From the NCBI RefSeq assembly GCF_000426525.1, contig NZ_AUFN01000010.1, positions 1,174,582-1,238,581 of the forward strand: a stretch of 64,000 bases of DNA, given 5' to 3'. The DNA comes from Nocardioides alkalitolerans DSM 16699. Lineage in GTDB: Bacteria > Actinomycetota > Actinomycetes > Propionibacteriales > Nocardioidaceae. The position numbers and the translations under genes were made by a program. Of the stretch, positions 1 to 8,176 are shown one piece after another (within the stretch, counting starts at the first letter, position 1; every line of letters begins with the position of its first letter). The notes below the pieces were generated by a model that saw only the letters and a program-made list of their open reading frames with translations, had not been told where the DNA came from and searched no databases.

Positions 1-114
1 CGCCTCGGCCGCCCCGAGGAGTTCGCCTCGACCGCGCTGCACGTCATCGACAACGCGATGCTCAACGGCGAGACGATCCGCCTCGACGGCGCGATCCGGA
101 TGTCGCCGCGATGA
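1..114 (+). CDS. C-terminal end of a short-chain dehydrogenase, HSD10-like 3-hydroxyacyl-CoA dehydrogenase (partial)
   Basis: Only the last 37 codons lie in the window; the gene begins beyond the left edge. The tail has the pattern [14 protein letters not shown], which closely resembles the C-terminus of type-2 3-hydroxyacyl-CoA dehydrogenases (HSD17B10 family), enzymes that oxidise 3-hydroxyacyl-CoA, including 2-methyl-branched substrates, with NAD. The stop codon overlaps the start of the next gene (ATGA), so it is translationally coupled to the enoyl-CoA hydratase, which would supply its substrate in beta-oxidation. The Rossmann fold and the catalytic Ser-Tyr-Lys are outside the window, so the enzyme class rests on the tail and the context. 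Confidence 0.75.
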   Translation, partial: RLGRPEEFASTALHVIDNAMLNGETIRLDGAIRMSPR

Positions 115-911
115 CCGCCGGCACCACGGACACGACGGTCACCGAGGAGCAGGACCCCGTCCTCACCGAGGTCGTCGACGGCGTGCTCGTCGTGACCATC
201 AACCGTCCGGGCGCCCGCAACGCCATCAACACGGTGACGGCCGAGGCGATCGGCGCGGCGATGGACCGCCTCGACTCCGACCCGACGCTCGTCTCCGGGA
301 TCATCACCGGCGCCGGCAGCACGTTCTGCGCCGGCATGGACCTCAAGGCCTTCCTCGCCGGCGAGAAGCCGTCGATCCCCGGCCGCGGGTTCGCCGGCAT
401 CGTCGAGGGCCCGCCGAGCAAGCCGCTCATCGCCGCGGTGGAGGGCTACGCCCTCGCGGGCGGGTTCGAGATCGCGCTGGCCTGCGACATGATCGTGGCG
501 GCCGACGACGTGAAGTTCGGGCTGCCCGAGGTCAAGCGCGGGCTCGTCGCCGCCGGCGGCGGACTGATGCGCCTGCCCCAGCGCGTTCCGTACCACCTCG
601 CGATGGAGTGGGCCCTCACCGGCGCGATGATCACCGCCCAGCAGGCCCACGAGGTCTTCCTCGTCAACCGCCTCACCCCGCGCGGGGGCGCCCTCGCGGG
701 GGCGCTCGAGCTCGGGCGGGCCATCGCGGCGAACGGCCCCCTCGCCGTACGCGCCACGAAGCAGGTCATCGTCGAGGCCCCGGAGTGGTCGCGCGACGAG
801 ATGTTCGACCGTCAGCGCGACATCACCGTCCCGGTCCGCGGCTCGGAGGACGCCCGCGAGGGCGCCACCGCCTTCAAGGAGAAGCGCGCTCCCCGCTGGC
901 AGGGTCGCTGA
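111..911 (+). CDS. Enoyl-CoA hydratase/isomerase (crotonase superfamily)
   Basis: A 266-aa crotonase of normal length. The core fold starts near residue 18 after a short polar N-terminus. Both catalytic glutamates of hydratases appear: Glu120 in AGGFE and Glu140 in GLPE. Oxyanion-hole glycines lie in CAGMDL (about 73-78) and AGGFE. It should add water to a 2-enoyl-CoA in the cytoplasm. The ATG overlaps the stop of the upstream dehydrogenase, so the pair is an operon giving consecutive hydration and oxidation steps. The exact acyl substrate cannot be read from the sequence; the neighbours suggest a branched or alicyclic acyl-CoA. Confidence 0.9.
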   Translation: MTAGTTDTTVTEEQDPVLTEVVDGVLVVTINRPGARNAINTVTAEAIGAAMDRLDSDPTLVSGIITGAGSTFCAGMDLKAFLAGEKPSIPGRGFAGIVEGPPSKPLIAAVEGYALAGGFEIALACDMIVAADDVKFGLPEVKRGLVAAGGGLMRLPQRVPYHLAMEWALTGAMITAQQAHEVFLVNRLTPRGGALAGALELGRAIAANGPLAVRATKQVIVEAPEWSRDEMFDRQRDITVPVRGSEDAREGATAFKEKRAPRWQGR

Positions 912-1082
912 CCCACCCCCGCGCCCCCGGCGCCCGCAGGTCCCGGTCCCCCGTTCGGCAGCCCCGACCGGGGGACCGGCTCGTCCGGGGAGGCCCTGCG
1001 CCCCGAGGGCGTCACCGCGGATCCGCACAGCGGCCGGCGGGTAGGAGCGGTCGCACCGACCCGACGACGAGGAGTCTCGCTG

Positions 1083-1538
1083 ATGCCCACGCTCTCCGGC
1101 GGCCTCACGGCCTACCTGCCCGCCCTCGGCCGCACCCCGCAGGACCCCGTGGTCACGGACCTCCAGGCCACCCACGACGGCCCGGTGAAGGTCCGGAAGT
1201 TCTCCGGGCCGCCCGCCCTCTACATGAACTACACGGCCGCGGGCGTCGGCTTCCTCTTCAAGCACCGGCTGCTCGCGTCCGTCACCTTCTCCACGGGGCG
1301 GAACGCCGCGGGCTTCGACGTCCACGACCCCGACCAGCCGCTCGTCGACGGCCTCCGGGTCGCGCCGTCGCGCGACGAGGTGCGGGCGCTGCTCGGGCCG
1401 CCGTTCCGCCACGACGGGGAGGACTTCGACGTCTACGAGATCGACGGCTCCTTCGTGCAGTTCTCCTACGACGCCGAGATGCGCGCGACCCGGATCGCCG
1501 CCACGCCCGACCTGCCCCACTGGGCCGGTCCAGCCTGA
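1083..1538 (+). CDS. Conserved-looking hypothetical protein (151 aa)
   Basis: I do not recognise this protein. It is 151 aa, soluble, with no signal peptide or membrane segment. The start is supported by GAGGAG eight bases upstream of ATG. The C-terminal half (from about residue 88) reads like a small beta-rich module: an SRDEVRALLG helix, then GPPF, then DVYEIDGSFVQFSYD. This order recalls SmpA/BamE-like small domains, but the resemblance is weak. It sits 171 bp after the enoyl-CoA hydratase on the same strand and ends 10 bp before a long hairpin, so it may be the last gene of that transcript. No function is assigned. Confidence 0.65.
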   Translation: MPTLSGGLTAYLPALGRTPQDPVVTDLQATHDGPVKVRKFSGPPALYMNYTAAGVGFLFKHRLLASVTFSTGRNAAGFDVHDPDQPLVDGLRVAPSRDEVRALLGPPFRHDGEDFDVYEIDGSFVQFSYDAEMRATRIAATPDLPHWAGPA

Positions 1539-1548
1539 CGGCATCGCG

Positions 1549-1615
1549 CGGGTAGTCCCTGACGCAGTGGTCGTTCCCGGGTCCGGGAGACGACCCGATC
1601 GTCAGGGACTACCCG
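1549..1615. terminator. Long nested hairpin between convergent genes
   Basis: A perfect 16-bp inverted repeat (arms 1549-1564 and 1600-1615) encloses a second hairpin (arms 1569-1574 with 1590-1595, and 1575-1580 with 1583-1588). It lies between the rightward gene ending at 1538 and the leftward gene ending at 1637, the expected place for a bidirectional terminator. There is no T-tract, as is common in high-GC actinomycetes. Confidence 0.7.
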
Positions 1616-1636
1616 GCCGACGGGGCTAGGCCTGGC

Positions 1637-2401
1637 TCACTCCGGGGCCGGGAACTGCGGCTTGCGCTTCTCCATGAACGAGGCGGCGCCCTCGCGCATG
1701 TCGGGCGAGCCGATGGCCTGGACGAGCATGCCGAGGCCGGTGGAGAACGAGTCGCGCGCGGCGTTCCACCACATGTTGGAGCTGATCTTCGTGATCTCGA
1801 GGTAGCGCGGCGAGAGCGCGGCCAGGTCGGCGCACCAGGCCTCGACGGTCTCCTCGAGCAGGTCGTCGTCGACGACCTCGTTGACGAGGCCCATCTCGTA
1901 CGCCCGCTGCGCGGGGTAGCGCCGGCAGAGCATCGAGAGCTCCTTCGCGCGCTTCTCACCGATCTGCACGCCCATCACGTTCGTCGCGCCGGTCACCGGC
2001 GAGCTGCCGACCTTCGGGCCGGTCTGGCCGAACGTGGCGGACCGGGCCGCGACCGCGAGGTCGCAGGCGACGACGAGCTCGTTGCCGCCGCCCGCGGCCG
2101 CGCCGTTGACCGCGGCGATCACGGGACGGGGACAGGTGCGGATGGCGTCGAAGAGCCGCAGCGACCCCTTGTAGAGGCCGCGCATCGACGGCATGTCGGG
2201 CTCGCTGAGGTTGGTGAGCGCTCCGCCGGCGCAGAACGACCCGCCCGACCCGGTGATGACCACCGAGTGGTACGTCGACGCGTCCTCGAGCGCCTCCGTG
2301 ATCGCGGCGGCCATGTGCGCGTCGTACGCGTTGCGACGCTCGGGCCGGTTGAGCTGGATCCAGAGCGCGGTGCCGCGCTCGGTGACGAGGACGTCGGACA
2401 A
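1637..2401 (-). CDS. MenB/BadI-like crotonase (putative ring-opening or C-C bond hydrolase)
   Basis: A 254-aa crotonase-superfamily protein. The TTG start at 2401 is chosen because GGAGG lies seven bases upstream and the family core begins right after it. Residues 124-133 read FGQTGPKVGS, a signature shared with 1,4-dihydroxy-2-naphthoyl-CoA synthase (MenB) and with 2-ketocyclohexanecarboxyl-CoA hydrolase (BadI) rather than with ordinary hydratases; AGGGNE (103-108) replaces the usual GGG.E hydratase site. BadI-type enzymes open an alicyclic beta-keto acyl-CoA ring. The gene follows an acyl-CoA dehydrogenase by 41 bp in one operon, and with the dehydrogenase/hydratase pair at the left edge it would complete a ring-cleaving beta-oxidation. 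MenB function is less likely, since no menaquinone genes are nearby. Confidence 0.75.
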   Translation of the reverse strand: MSDVLVTERGTALWIQLNRPERRNAYDAHMAAAITEALEDASTYHSVVITGSGGSFCAGGALTNLSEPDMPSMRGLYKGSLRLFDAIRTCPRPVIAAVNGAAAGGGNELVVACDLAVAARSATFGQTGPKVGSSPVTGATNVMGVQIGEKRAKELSMLCRRYPAQRAYEMGLVNEVVDDDLLEETVEAWCADLAALSPRYLEITKISSNMWWNAARDSFSTGLGMLVQAIGSPDMREGAASFMEKRKPQFPAPE

Positions 2402-2442
2402 GGTTCTTCCTCCTGGTGGTGGTGCGGGAACGGTCGGGTTGA

Positions 2443-3693
2443 TCAGGACGACTTCAGCACCGTGCGGTGCCGGTCCATGCGCTTCCAGCCGAGGGCGTCG
2501 TCGGCGATGAGCACGGCCTGGATGTTGGCCGAGCCCTCGCCGGTCTGCCACAGCTTGGCGAAGTTGAGGTAGAGCCCGATCGGCAGCTCGTCCATGAAGG
2601 CGGCGCCGCCGAAGATCTCCGCGGTCGCCTGGGCCGCGCGGTTGCAGACCTCGCCGGCGTAGTACTTGGCGATCGAGCTCTCCCGCGTGGCGAGGTCGCC
2701 CTCGTCGTACCTCGCGGCGGCCTCGGCCACGAGACCGCGCGCGGCGGCGACCTCGACGGTCATGTCGGCGAGCTGCTTCTTGACCATCTGGAACGAGCCG
2801 ATCTTGTCGCCGAAGGCGGTGCGCTCGTCGGCGTACGCCAGCGCGGCGTCGAGGCAGGCCTGGGCGAGACCGACGGAGCGGGCGGCGACGGTGAGGCGGC
2901 CGTAGTCCATGGCGTTCATGGCCACGACGAACCCCTGGCCCTCGGCGCCGAGCAGAGCGCTGGCGGGCACGCGCACGTCGGTCAGGCTCACCGAGTTCGT
3001 GGGCATGAGCTTCCCGAGGCCCCGGCAGGGGACGCGGGTGGCCTCGAAGCCGGGGGTGGCGGTGGGGACGACGAACGCGGTGACGCCCCTGTGGCCGGCC
3101 GCGGGGTCCGTCTTCGCGTAGACGATCGCGACGTCGGCGACGTTGGCGTTGGTGATCCACATCTTCGCGCCGTTGAGGACGTAGTCGTCCCCGTCGCGCA
3201 CGGCGCGCGTGCGCATGGCGCCCAGGAAGTCGGAGCCCCCGTCGGGCTCGGTCATCGCGTTGCAGCCGAGCAGCTCGCCGGTGAGCAGGCCCGGCACCCA
3301 GCGCTCCCGCTGCTCGGGGGTGCCCCAGTTCGCGATCGTCAGCGGGACCGTGGCGGCCTGGAGGTTCATCGACGCCGACAGCGGCGGGTAGACCCACGCC
3401 AGCTTCTCCGAGACCGCCGCGAGCGCGCGGAAGCCCGCACCCGTGCCGCCGACCTCGGGCGGGAAGCAGCAGCCGAAGAAGCCCATCTGGCCCATCTGGG
3501 CGTAGAGGTCGCGCGGGAACTCCCCCGCGGTCTCCCGGGCGGCGATCGTGGGGCGCACCTCGCGCCGTCCCCACTCCTGCACCAGGTCGCCGATCTCGCG
3601 GGCCAGGTCGGCCCGCTCGGCCCGCTCCAGCAAGGCGGCGCGACGCGCCTCGTCGGTGTCGCCGACAGCGGCGGGGGCGGTGGTCACAGACAT
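2443..3693 (-). CDS. Acyl-CoA dehydrogenase
   Basis: A 416-aa FAD-dependent acyl-CoA dehydrogenase of normal length. The family signature CNAMTEPDGGSD is at 144-155, and the likely catalytic base is Glu386 in GEGSANIQ, the position of the classical base in medium-chain enzymes. It should make the alpha,beta double bond of an acyl-CoA and pass electrons to ETF. The ATG at 3693 has AAGGAG ten bases upstream; an in-frame extension further upstream would run into the regulator promoter. It is the first gene of a leftward pair with the MenB/BadI-like crotonase and is divergent from the GntR regulator, a usual arrangement for local control. Substrate unknown. Confidence 0.9.
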   Translation of the reverse strand: MSVTTAPAAVGDTDEARRAALLERAERADLAREIGDLVQEWGRREVRPTIAARETAGEFPRDLYAQMGQMGFFGCCFPPEVGGTGAGFRALAAVSEKLAWVYPPLSASMNLQAATVPLTIANWGTPEQRERWVPGLLTGELLGCNAMTEPDGGSDFLGAMRTRAVRDGDDYVLNGAKMWITNANVADVAIVYAKTDPAAGHRGVTAFVVPTATPGFEATRVPCRGLGKLMPTNSVSLTDVRVPASALLGAEGQGFVVAMNAMDYGRLTVAARSVGLAQACLDAALAYADERTAFGDKIGSFQMVKKQLADMTVEVAAARGLVAEAAARYDEGDLATRESSIAKYYAGEVCNRAAQATAEIFGGAAFMDELPIGLYLNFAKLWQTGEGSANIQAVLIADDALGWKRMDRHRTVLKSS

Positions 3694-3808
3694 CGTGTTC
3701 AGGCTCCTTCGGGTCAGCTCGACGTACGGTGCGTCGAAGCAGCATTCGAATAACGCATCGGTGCTAATGTTCACCATCTTTGACCGGCCGCTCGGAGGAC
3801 GAACCACG
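3694..3808. promoter_or_regulatory. Divergent intergenic promoter region
   Basis: This 115-bp gap separates the acyl-CoA dehydrogenase (leftward) from the GntR regulator (rightward). Its middle, about 3743-3783, is clearly richer in A/T than the flanks, as expected of promoters here. I see no convincing FadR-type operator, so which protein binds is inference. Confidence 0.4.
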
Positions 3809-4564
3809 ATGGTCACACGCGATTCCGCAGCTCAGCGGCCCCCCAAGGCCGCGATGCTCGTCGCCCAGCGCATCGTCCAGGACGCGCTGCGCGCGGGCCT
3901 CGGCCCCGGCGAGCTCCTCGAGCCCGAGCGCACGATGCTGGAGAAGTACCAGACCGGGCGCGGCACGCTCCGCGAGGCGCTGCGGCTGCTCGAGTTCCAG
4001 GGCGTCATCTCGCTCAAGCCCGGACCGCGCGGCGGCCCGGTGCTGCAGAACCCCGACGCCGCCCACCTGGGCAGCACCCTCGTGCTGCTGATGCAGCTGC
4101 GGTCGGCGCCGTTCCGCAACATCGTCGAGGTGCGCTCGGCCGTCGAGCCGATGATCAGCAACCTCGCCGCCACGCGCATGACCGACGAGGAGCTCACCGC
4201 GCTGCGGGGCACGGTCGACCAGATGCGGGACGAGATGGACGACCAGTACTCGTTCCTCGACGCCAACAAGCGCTTCCACGACATCATCGCCTGGTCGTCG
4301 CGCAACTCGCTGTTCGGCTACGTCATCGAGTCCCTGCTCGGGATCATGGACGGCACCGTCATCGGCATCGACTACCCGGGCTACCGCCGCACGGCGATCC
4401 TCAAGGCCCACGTGGAGATCTACGAGGCCCTCGCGGCCCGTGACCCCGAGGCGTCCGAGGCCCGCATGCGCGAGCACATCGAGGCCTACGAGCGCTACGC
4501 CGAGCGCAAGTTCCCCCAGCTCATGGGCGAGACCATCCCCTGGGACCAGCGCTACTTCGGCTGA
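3809..4564 (+). CDS. GntR-family transcriptional regulator, FadR/FCD subfamily
   Basis: A 251-aa regulator with an N-terminal winged helix (about 13-80, including TLREALRLLEFQG) and an all-helical FCD effector domain. The FCD metal ligands are visible: Asp151, His157, His201 and His223, so it probably binds a carboxylate or acyl ligand through a metal. The ATG at 3809 is preferred over one at 3767 because GGAGG stands ten bases before it. Divergent from the acyl-CoA dehydrogenase, it most likely represses that operon and possibly the Liv importer downstream. The ligand cannot be deduced. Confidence 0.88.
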   Translation: MVTRDSAAQRPPKAAMLVAQRIVQDALRAGLGPGELLEPERTMLEKYQTGRGTLREALRLLEFQGVISLKPGPRGGPVLQNPDAAHLGSTLVLLMQLRSAPFRNIVEVRSAVEPMISNLAATRMTDEELTALRGTVDQMRDEMDDQYSFLDANKRFHDIIAWSSRNSLFGYVIESLLGIMDGTVIGIDYPGYRRTAILKAHVEIYEALAARDPEASEARMREHIEAYERYAERKFPQLMGETIPWDQRYFG

Positions 4565-4608
4565 CCCCGTCGCCCGGTACGTCGGGCCCGGCTCCCCCGC
4601 AGACGCGG

Positions 4609-4648
4609 ACAGAGGGTCCCTGCGCCTCGCGGCGTGGGGACCCTCTGT
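4609..4648. terminator. Bidirectional hairpin terminator
   Basis: A perfect 12-bp inverted repeat (4609-4620 and 4637-4648) with a 16-nt loop, between the convergent ends of the GntR gene (4564) and livF (4664). Confidence 0.75.
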
Positions 4649-4663
4649 CGTGCGTGGCACGTG

Positions 4664-5389
4664 TCAGTCGTCCGAGCCGGCCAGGGCCGCCTCGCCGAGG
4701 AAGGCCCGGAGCACGGCGCTGTTGTCGCGCGCCTCGCTGGCGGCGCCGGCGAAGATGACCTCGCCGCGGGCGACCGCGACGACGTCGTCGGCGACGTCGA
4801 GACCCGCCTCGGCGTTCTGCTCGACCATGAGGATGCCGATGCCCGAGTCGGCCATCTGGCGCACCTTGGCGAGGATCGAGTCGACGATCGCGGGCGCGAG
4901 ACCCATCGAGGGCTCGTCGAGCAGCATGATCTTCGGCTGCGCCATCAGCGCGCGCCCGAAGGCCAGCATCTGCTGCTCGCCGCCGCTGAGCAGGCCAGCG
5001 GCGGAGTCGGCGCGCTGCTGGAGGATCGGGAACATCTCGTGGACGCGCTCGAGGGTCTCGGCGACGAGCGACTTGTCCGCCGTGTAGGCGCCCATCCGGA
5101 GGTTCTCCGCGACCGTCAGGGGGCCGAAGATCCGACGCCCCTCGGGCACGAGCGAGACGCCGTGCCGCACGATCTTGTGGGGCGCGAGCCCGGTGAGGTC
5201 CGTGCCGTCGAGCGTGACCTTGCCGCTCACCGGCTTCTCGAGGCCGGCCACCGCCTTGAGCGTGGTGGTCTTGCCGGCGCCGTTGGCGCCGAGCACGAGC
5301 GTGATCTTGCCCGGCGTCGTCGACATCGAGACGCCGCGGACGGCCTCGACGTTGCCGTAGCTGACGTGCAGGTCGCTGACATCAAGCAT
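4664..5389 (-). CDS. livF: Branched-chain amino acid-type ABC transporter, ATP-binding protein LivF
   Basis: A 241-aa ABC ATPase with Walker A GANGAGKT at 34-41, signature LSGGEQQ, and Walker B IMLLDEPS. Length and the motif VPEGRRIFGPLTV are typical of LivF. It is the last gene of a five-gene leftward operon (livK-livH-livM-livG-livF) and overlaps livG by 8 nt. It powers the importer at the cytoplasmic face. In actinomycetes such importers often move carboxylic acids or aromatic/alicyclic acids rather than leucine; the catabolic neighbours favour that here. Confidence 0.93.
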   Translation of the reverse strand: MLDVSDLHVSYGNVEAVRGVSMSTTPGKITLVLGANGAGKTTTLKAVAGLEKPVSGKVTLDGTDLTGLAPHKIVRHGVSLVPEGRRIFGPLTVAENLRMGAYTADKSLVAETLERVHEMFPILQQRADSAAGLLSGGEQQMLAFGRALMAQPKIMLLDEPSMGLAPAIVDSILAKVRQMADSGIGILMVEQNAEAGLDVADDVVAVARGEVIFAGAASEARDNSAVLRAFLGEAALAGSDD

Positions 5390-6221
5390 GGTCGCGCCAC
5401 TTCCTTCCGAGGTAGGCCTCCTGGACCTGGGGGCTCTGCACGACGTCCTTCGGCCGGCCCTCGGCGATGAGCTTGCCGAAGTTCATGGCGAAGACGTGGT
5501 CGCAGGTGTCGATCATCATCTGCACGTCGTGCTCGACCAGCAGCTGGCTGAGGCCACCGGTGCGCAGGCTCTGGAGCAGCGCCGAGATCTCCGCGCGCTC
5601 CGTCTGGTTCATGCCGGCGGTCGGCTCGTCGAGCAGCAGGAGCCGCGGTCCGGTGGAGATGGCCCGGGCGATCTCCACGCGGCGCTGCGTGCCGTACGAG
5701 AGCTCGGACGGGTAGAAGCTCTCGAAGCCCTGGAGGTTGGTGCGCTCGATGGCCTCCCCCACGGCGGGCGAGATCTGCTTGCCCAGCAGCCGCTTCAGCA
5801 GGTTCGGGCGGGGGCCCTCGTCGTGCGTGCGACCGTCGGCGCCGAGCTGGATGTTCTCCAGGACGGTCAGGTCGGGCAGCAGCCGGACCGTCTGGAACGT
5901 GCGGGCCACGCGCTTGCGGGCCACCACCGACGCCGGCGAGCTCTGGTACTCCTCGCCGTCGAAGAGCAGACGGCCGCTGGTCAGCTTCGTCAGCCGGGTG
6001 ATGGCGCCGATGAGGGTGCTCTTGCCCGACCCGTTGGGGCCGATGATCCCGTGGATCGTGTCGGGCAGCAGCTGCAGGGAGATGCCGTCGACGGCCTTGA
6101 CGCCGCCGAAGTGGACGCAGACGTCGTCGCACTCGAGCACGGCCACGCCACCGGGCGACGCGGGCGCGCCGCCGGCCGGGCCCGTCGTGGGCAGGGTCTC
6201 CGCGGTGTTCGGGGTGCTCAT
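5382..6221 (-). CDS. livG: Branched-chain amino acid-type ABC transporter, ATP-binding protein LivG
   Basis: A 279-aa ABC ATPase. Walker A is GPNGSGKS, and the signature has the LivG-specific form LSYGTQRRVEIARA, followed by LLLLDEPTAGMN. The N-terminus carries an extra Pro/Gly/Ala-rich leader of about 28 residues before the ATPase core. The ATG at 6221 overlaps the stop of livM (ATGA), and the end overlaps livF, so the operon is tightly coupled. It pairs with LivF as the heterodimeric motor. Confidence 0.93.
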   Translation of the reverse strand: MSTPNTAETLPTTGPAGGAPASPGGVAVLECDDVCVHFGGVKAVDGISLQLLPDTIHGIIGPNGSGKSTLIGAITRLTKLTSGRLLFDGEEYQSSPASVVARKRVARTFQTVRLLPDLTVLENIQLGADGRTHDEGPRPNLLKRLLGKQISPAVGEAIERTNLQGFESFYPSELSYGTQRRVEIARAISTGPRLLLLDEPTAGMNQTERAEISALLQSLRTGGLSQLLVEHDVQMMIDTCDHVFAMNFGKLIAEGRPKDVVQSPQVQEAYLGRKWRDHA

Positions 6222-7171
6222 CGCTGGGCCTCCATCTCGGGCGCGAGCCGGTCGATGTCCGTGGTGTCGCCGGTGCTGGTCGGCGGGGGCGTCTGCGCGG
6301 TCGCCTTGTCGGTCGCCTCCTGGCGGCGGCGGCGCAGCACGGAGCGCTTCGTGTCGACGTACACGCCGTAGAGGCCGCGCGGGAGCAGGACCGCCGCGAT
6401 CGCGACGATGATGCCGTAGATGAGCTCCTGCCACTCGCCGACGACGGCGAGCAGGTCGGGCAGCCACGTGAAGATGAGGGCGCCGATGACCGCGCCCTTC
6501 CAGGACAGCGAGCCGCCCACGATGATCATCGTCAGGGCGAGCACGATGAGCGGGAAGCCGATGTCGAGCGGGCTGACCGCGCTGCGCACCAGGATGTTCA
6601 TGGCGCCGGCGACGCCGCCGAGGACGCCGCTCACGGCGAACGCGACCAGGCGGTAGCGGCGGACGTTGATGCCCATCGAGGCGGCGAGCTCGGGGTCCTC
6701 GCGGACGGCGTCCACGCGGCGGCCGAGCTTGCCCCGCTCGCTGAGCGCGACGAGCACGAGGGCGATCGCACCGATGGCGAACATGTGGCCCATCGTGAAG
6801 TCGGAGATCACGCCGTACCGGCCGGTCGAGCCGCCCGTCAGCTCGCCGCCGTTGATGGCGACCACGCTGATGATGAGGCAGAACGCCACCGTCGCCATGG
6901 CGAGGTAGAGACCGTTCAGCTTGGCGATCAGCAGGCCGACGACGAGCACGACCAGACCCGCCAGGAGCCCGGTGATGACGATCGTCGGGACGGCAGCCAT
7001 CTGGTAGTCCAGCACGAGGATCGCGCCGGCGTAGCAGCCGAAGCCGTAGGCGCCGGCACCGGCGAACGAGAAGACGCCCATGCGGATCGGGACCTGGATG
7101 CTGAGGGCCAGCAGCAGGCCGGTGATGGTGGCCTGCACCAGGACCAGGTTGGTCAGGTAGAAGCTGCTCAT
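6218..7171 (-). CDS. livM: Branched-chain amino acid-type ABC transporter, permease LivM
   Basis: A 317-aa integral membrane protein with about nine hydrophobic segments between residues 5 and 270, and the coupling region around EDPELAASMGINVRRYRL. The C-terminal 45 residues are a polar cytoplasmic tail rich in Thr and Pro, longer than usual. The ATG at 7171 overlaps the livH stop (ATGA). It forms the translocation pore with LivH. Confidence 0.92.
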   Translation of the reverse strand: MSSFYLTNLVLVQATITGLLLALSIQVPIRMGVFSFAGAGAYGFGCYAGAILVLDYQMAAVPTIVITGLLAGLVVLVVGLLIAKLNGLYLAMATVAFCLIISVVAINGGELTGGSTGRYGVISDFTMGHMFAIGAIALVLVALSERGKLGRRVDAVREDPELAASMGINVRRYRLVAFAVSGVLGGVAGAMNILVRSAVSPLDIGFPLIVLALTMIIVGGSLSWKGAVIGALIFTWLPDLLAVVGEWQELIYGIIVAIAAVLLPRGLYGVYVDTKRSVLRRRRQEATDKATAQTPPPTSTGDTTDIDRLAPEMEAQR

Positions 7172-8055
7172 GTGCGACGGACCTCCTTGCGTCCGAAGAC
7201 GCCGGCGGGACGGATCAGCAGGACGATGAAGATGAGGCCGAACGACACGGCCTCCACCCACGAGCCGCTGGTCTGGGTGAGCACCCAGACCTCGCAGGCC
7301 GCGAGGAAGTAGGCACCGAAGGCGACGCCGCGCATGCTGCCCACGCCGCCGAGGATGATGATGGCGAACGCCTTCACGAGCAGGGTGTCGCCGCTCTCGG
7401 GCGTGATCGCGCCGAGCGTGAACGTGAAGAGCACACCGGCCAGGCCGGCGAGACCGCCGGCGACGGCCATCGTGACGAGGGCGAGGCGGCGGCGGTCGAC
7501 GCCCATGAGGGAGGCCACCTCGGCGTCGACGCCGATCGCCCGCAGGGCGAGGCCGTTGCGCGAGCGGCGCAGCCACAGGGCGAGGGCGAGCCAGAGCACC
7601 AGCGCGACGATGATCGTCATCACCGCGATGTTCGTGATGCGGAGGTCGCCGACCACCCAGGTGTCGACCGAGAACGACGACTCACGCAGCCCGAACGGGT
7701 TGCTCTTGGTGTGGTGCTGCGCGATCGCCAGCGGGATGATCGCGATGCCGATGCCGCCGATGAGGATCTGCATCTCGGCGTTCTTCTTCGTGCGTGCCCG
7801 CTTGATGATCTGCTCGAACGCCAGCACCTGGATGAGCACCGACATGAGCGCGCCCACCGCCACCGCCACCGCCACGACGGCCAGGAACGGCAGCGCCGTC
7901 GAGCCCAGGAGGAGGTAGGCGGTGAAGGTGGAGAACATGAAGATCGAGCCGTGCGAGAAGTTCAGTACGTCGATGGTGCCCCAGGTCAAGCTCATGCCGA
8001 GGGCGAACAGCAAGTAGATCGAGCCGAGGCTGACGACGCTCAGGACGTCCTGCAT
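7168..8055 (-). CDS. livH: Branched-chain amino acid-type ABC transporter, permease LivH
   Basis: A 295-aa membrane permease with about eight hydrophobic helices and the LivH patterns GMSLTWGTIDVLNFSHG near the N-terminus and ILGGVGSMRG near the C-terminus. Two in-frame ATGs exist (8067 and 8055); 8055 is chosen because GGGAGG lies just upstream of it and nothing comparable precedes 8067. It is separated from livK by a 121-bp gap that holds a hairpin, which could lower permease expression relative to the binding protein. Confidence 0.92.
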   Translation of the reverse strand: MQDVLSVVSLGSIYLLFALGMSLTWGTIDVLNFSHGSIFMFSTFTAYLLLGSTALPFLAVVAVAVAVGALMSVLIQVLAFEQIIKRARTKKNAEMQILIGGIGIAIIPLAIAQHHTKSNPFGLRESSFSVDTWVVGDLRITNIAVMTIIVALVLWLALALWLRRSRNGLALRAIGVDAEVASLMGVDRRRLALVTMAVAGGLAGLAGVLFTFTLGAITPESGDTLLVKAFAIIILGGVGSMRGVAFGAYFLAACEVWVLTQTSGSWVEAVSFGLIFIVLLIRPAGVFGRKEVRRT

Positions 8056-8111
8056 GGCCCCTCCCATTCATGGTCGGTGCGTGGTGGTGTCCGGGCGTCC
8101 GGGACGCCCTG

Positions 8112-8151
8112 GGGTGGGGGCCGTGACGAGGCTCCGTCGCGACCCCCACCC
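8112..8151 (-). terminator. Intercistronic hairpin between livK and livH
   Basis: A 9-bp G/C-rich inverted repeat (8112-8120 with 8143-8151) lies inside the liv operon, just after the binding-protein gene. Such hairpins commonly act as partial terminators or mRNA stabilisers that give excess binding protein; that role is inferred. Confidence 0.5.
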
Positions 8152-8176
8152 GTGCTGTGCGGGGTGGAGCGAGAGG

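Noticed and set aside
1637..3745. Single 702-codon protein spanning both crotonase and acyl-CoA dehydrogenase regions
   Set aside because: Its first two thirds are an out-of-frame shadow of the dehydrogenase; the real crotonase starts at the TTG at 2401 with its own ribosome-binding site.
2467..3753. 428-codon plus-strand frame antisense to the acyl-CoA dehydrogenase
   Set aside because: No domain motifs, biased composition, and the acyl-CoA dehydrogenase on the other strand has all family signatures.
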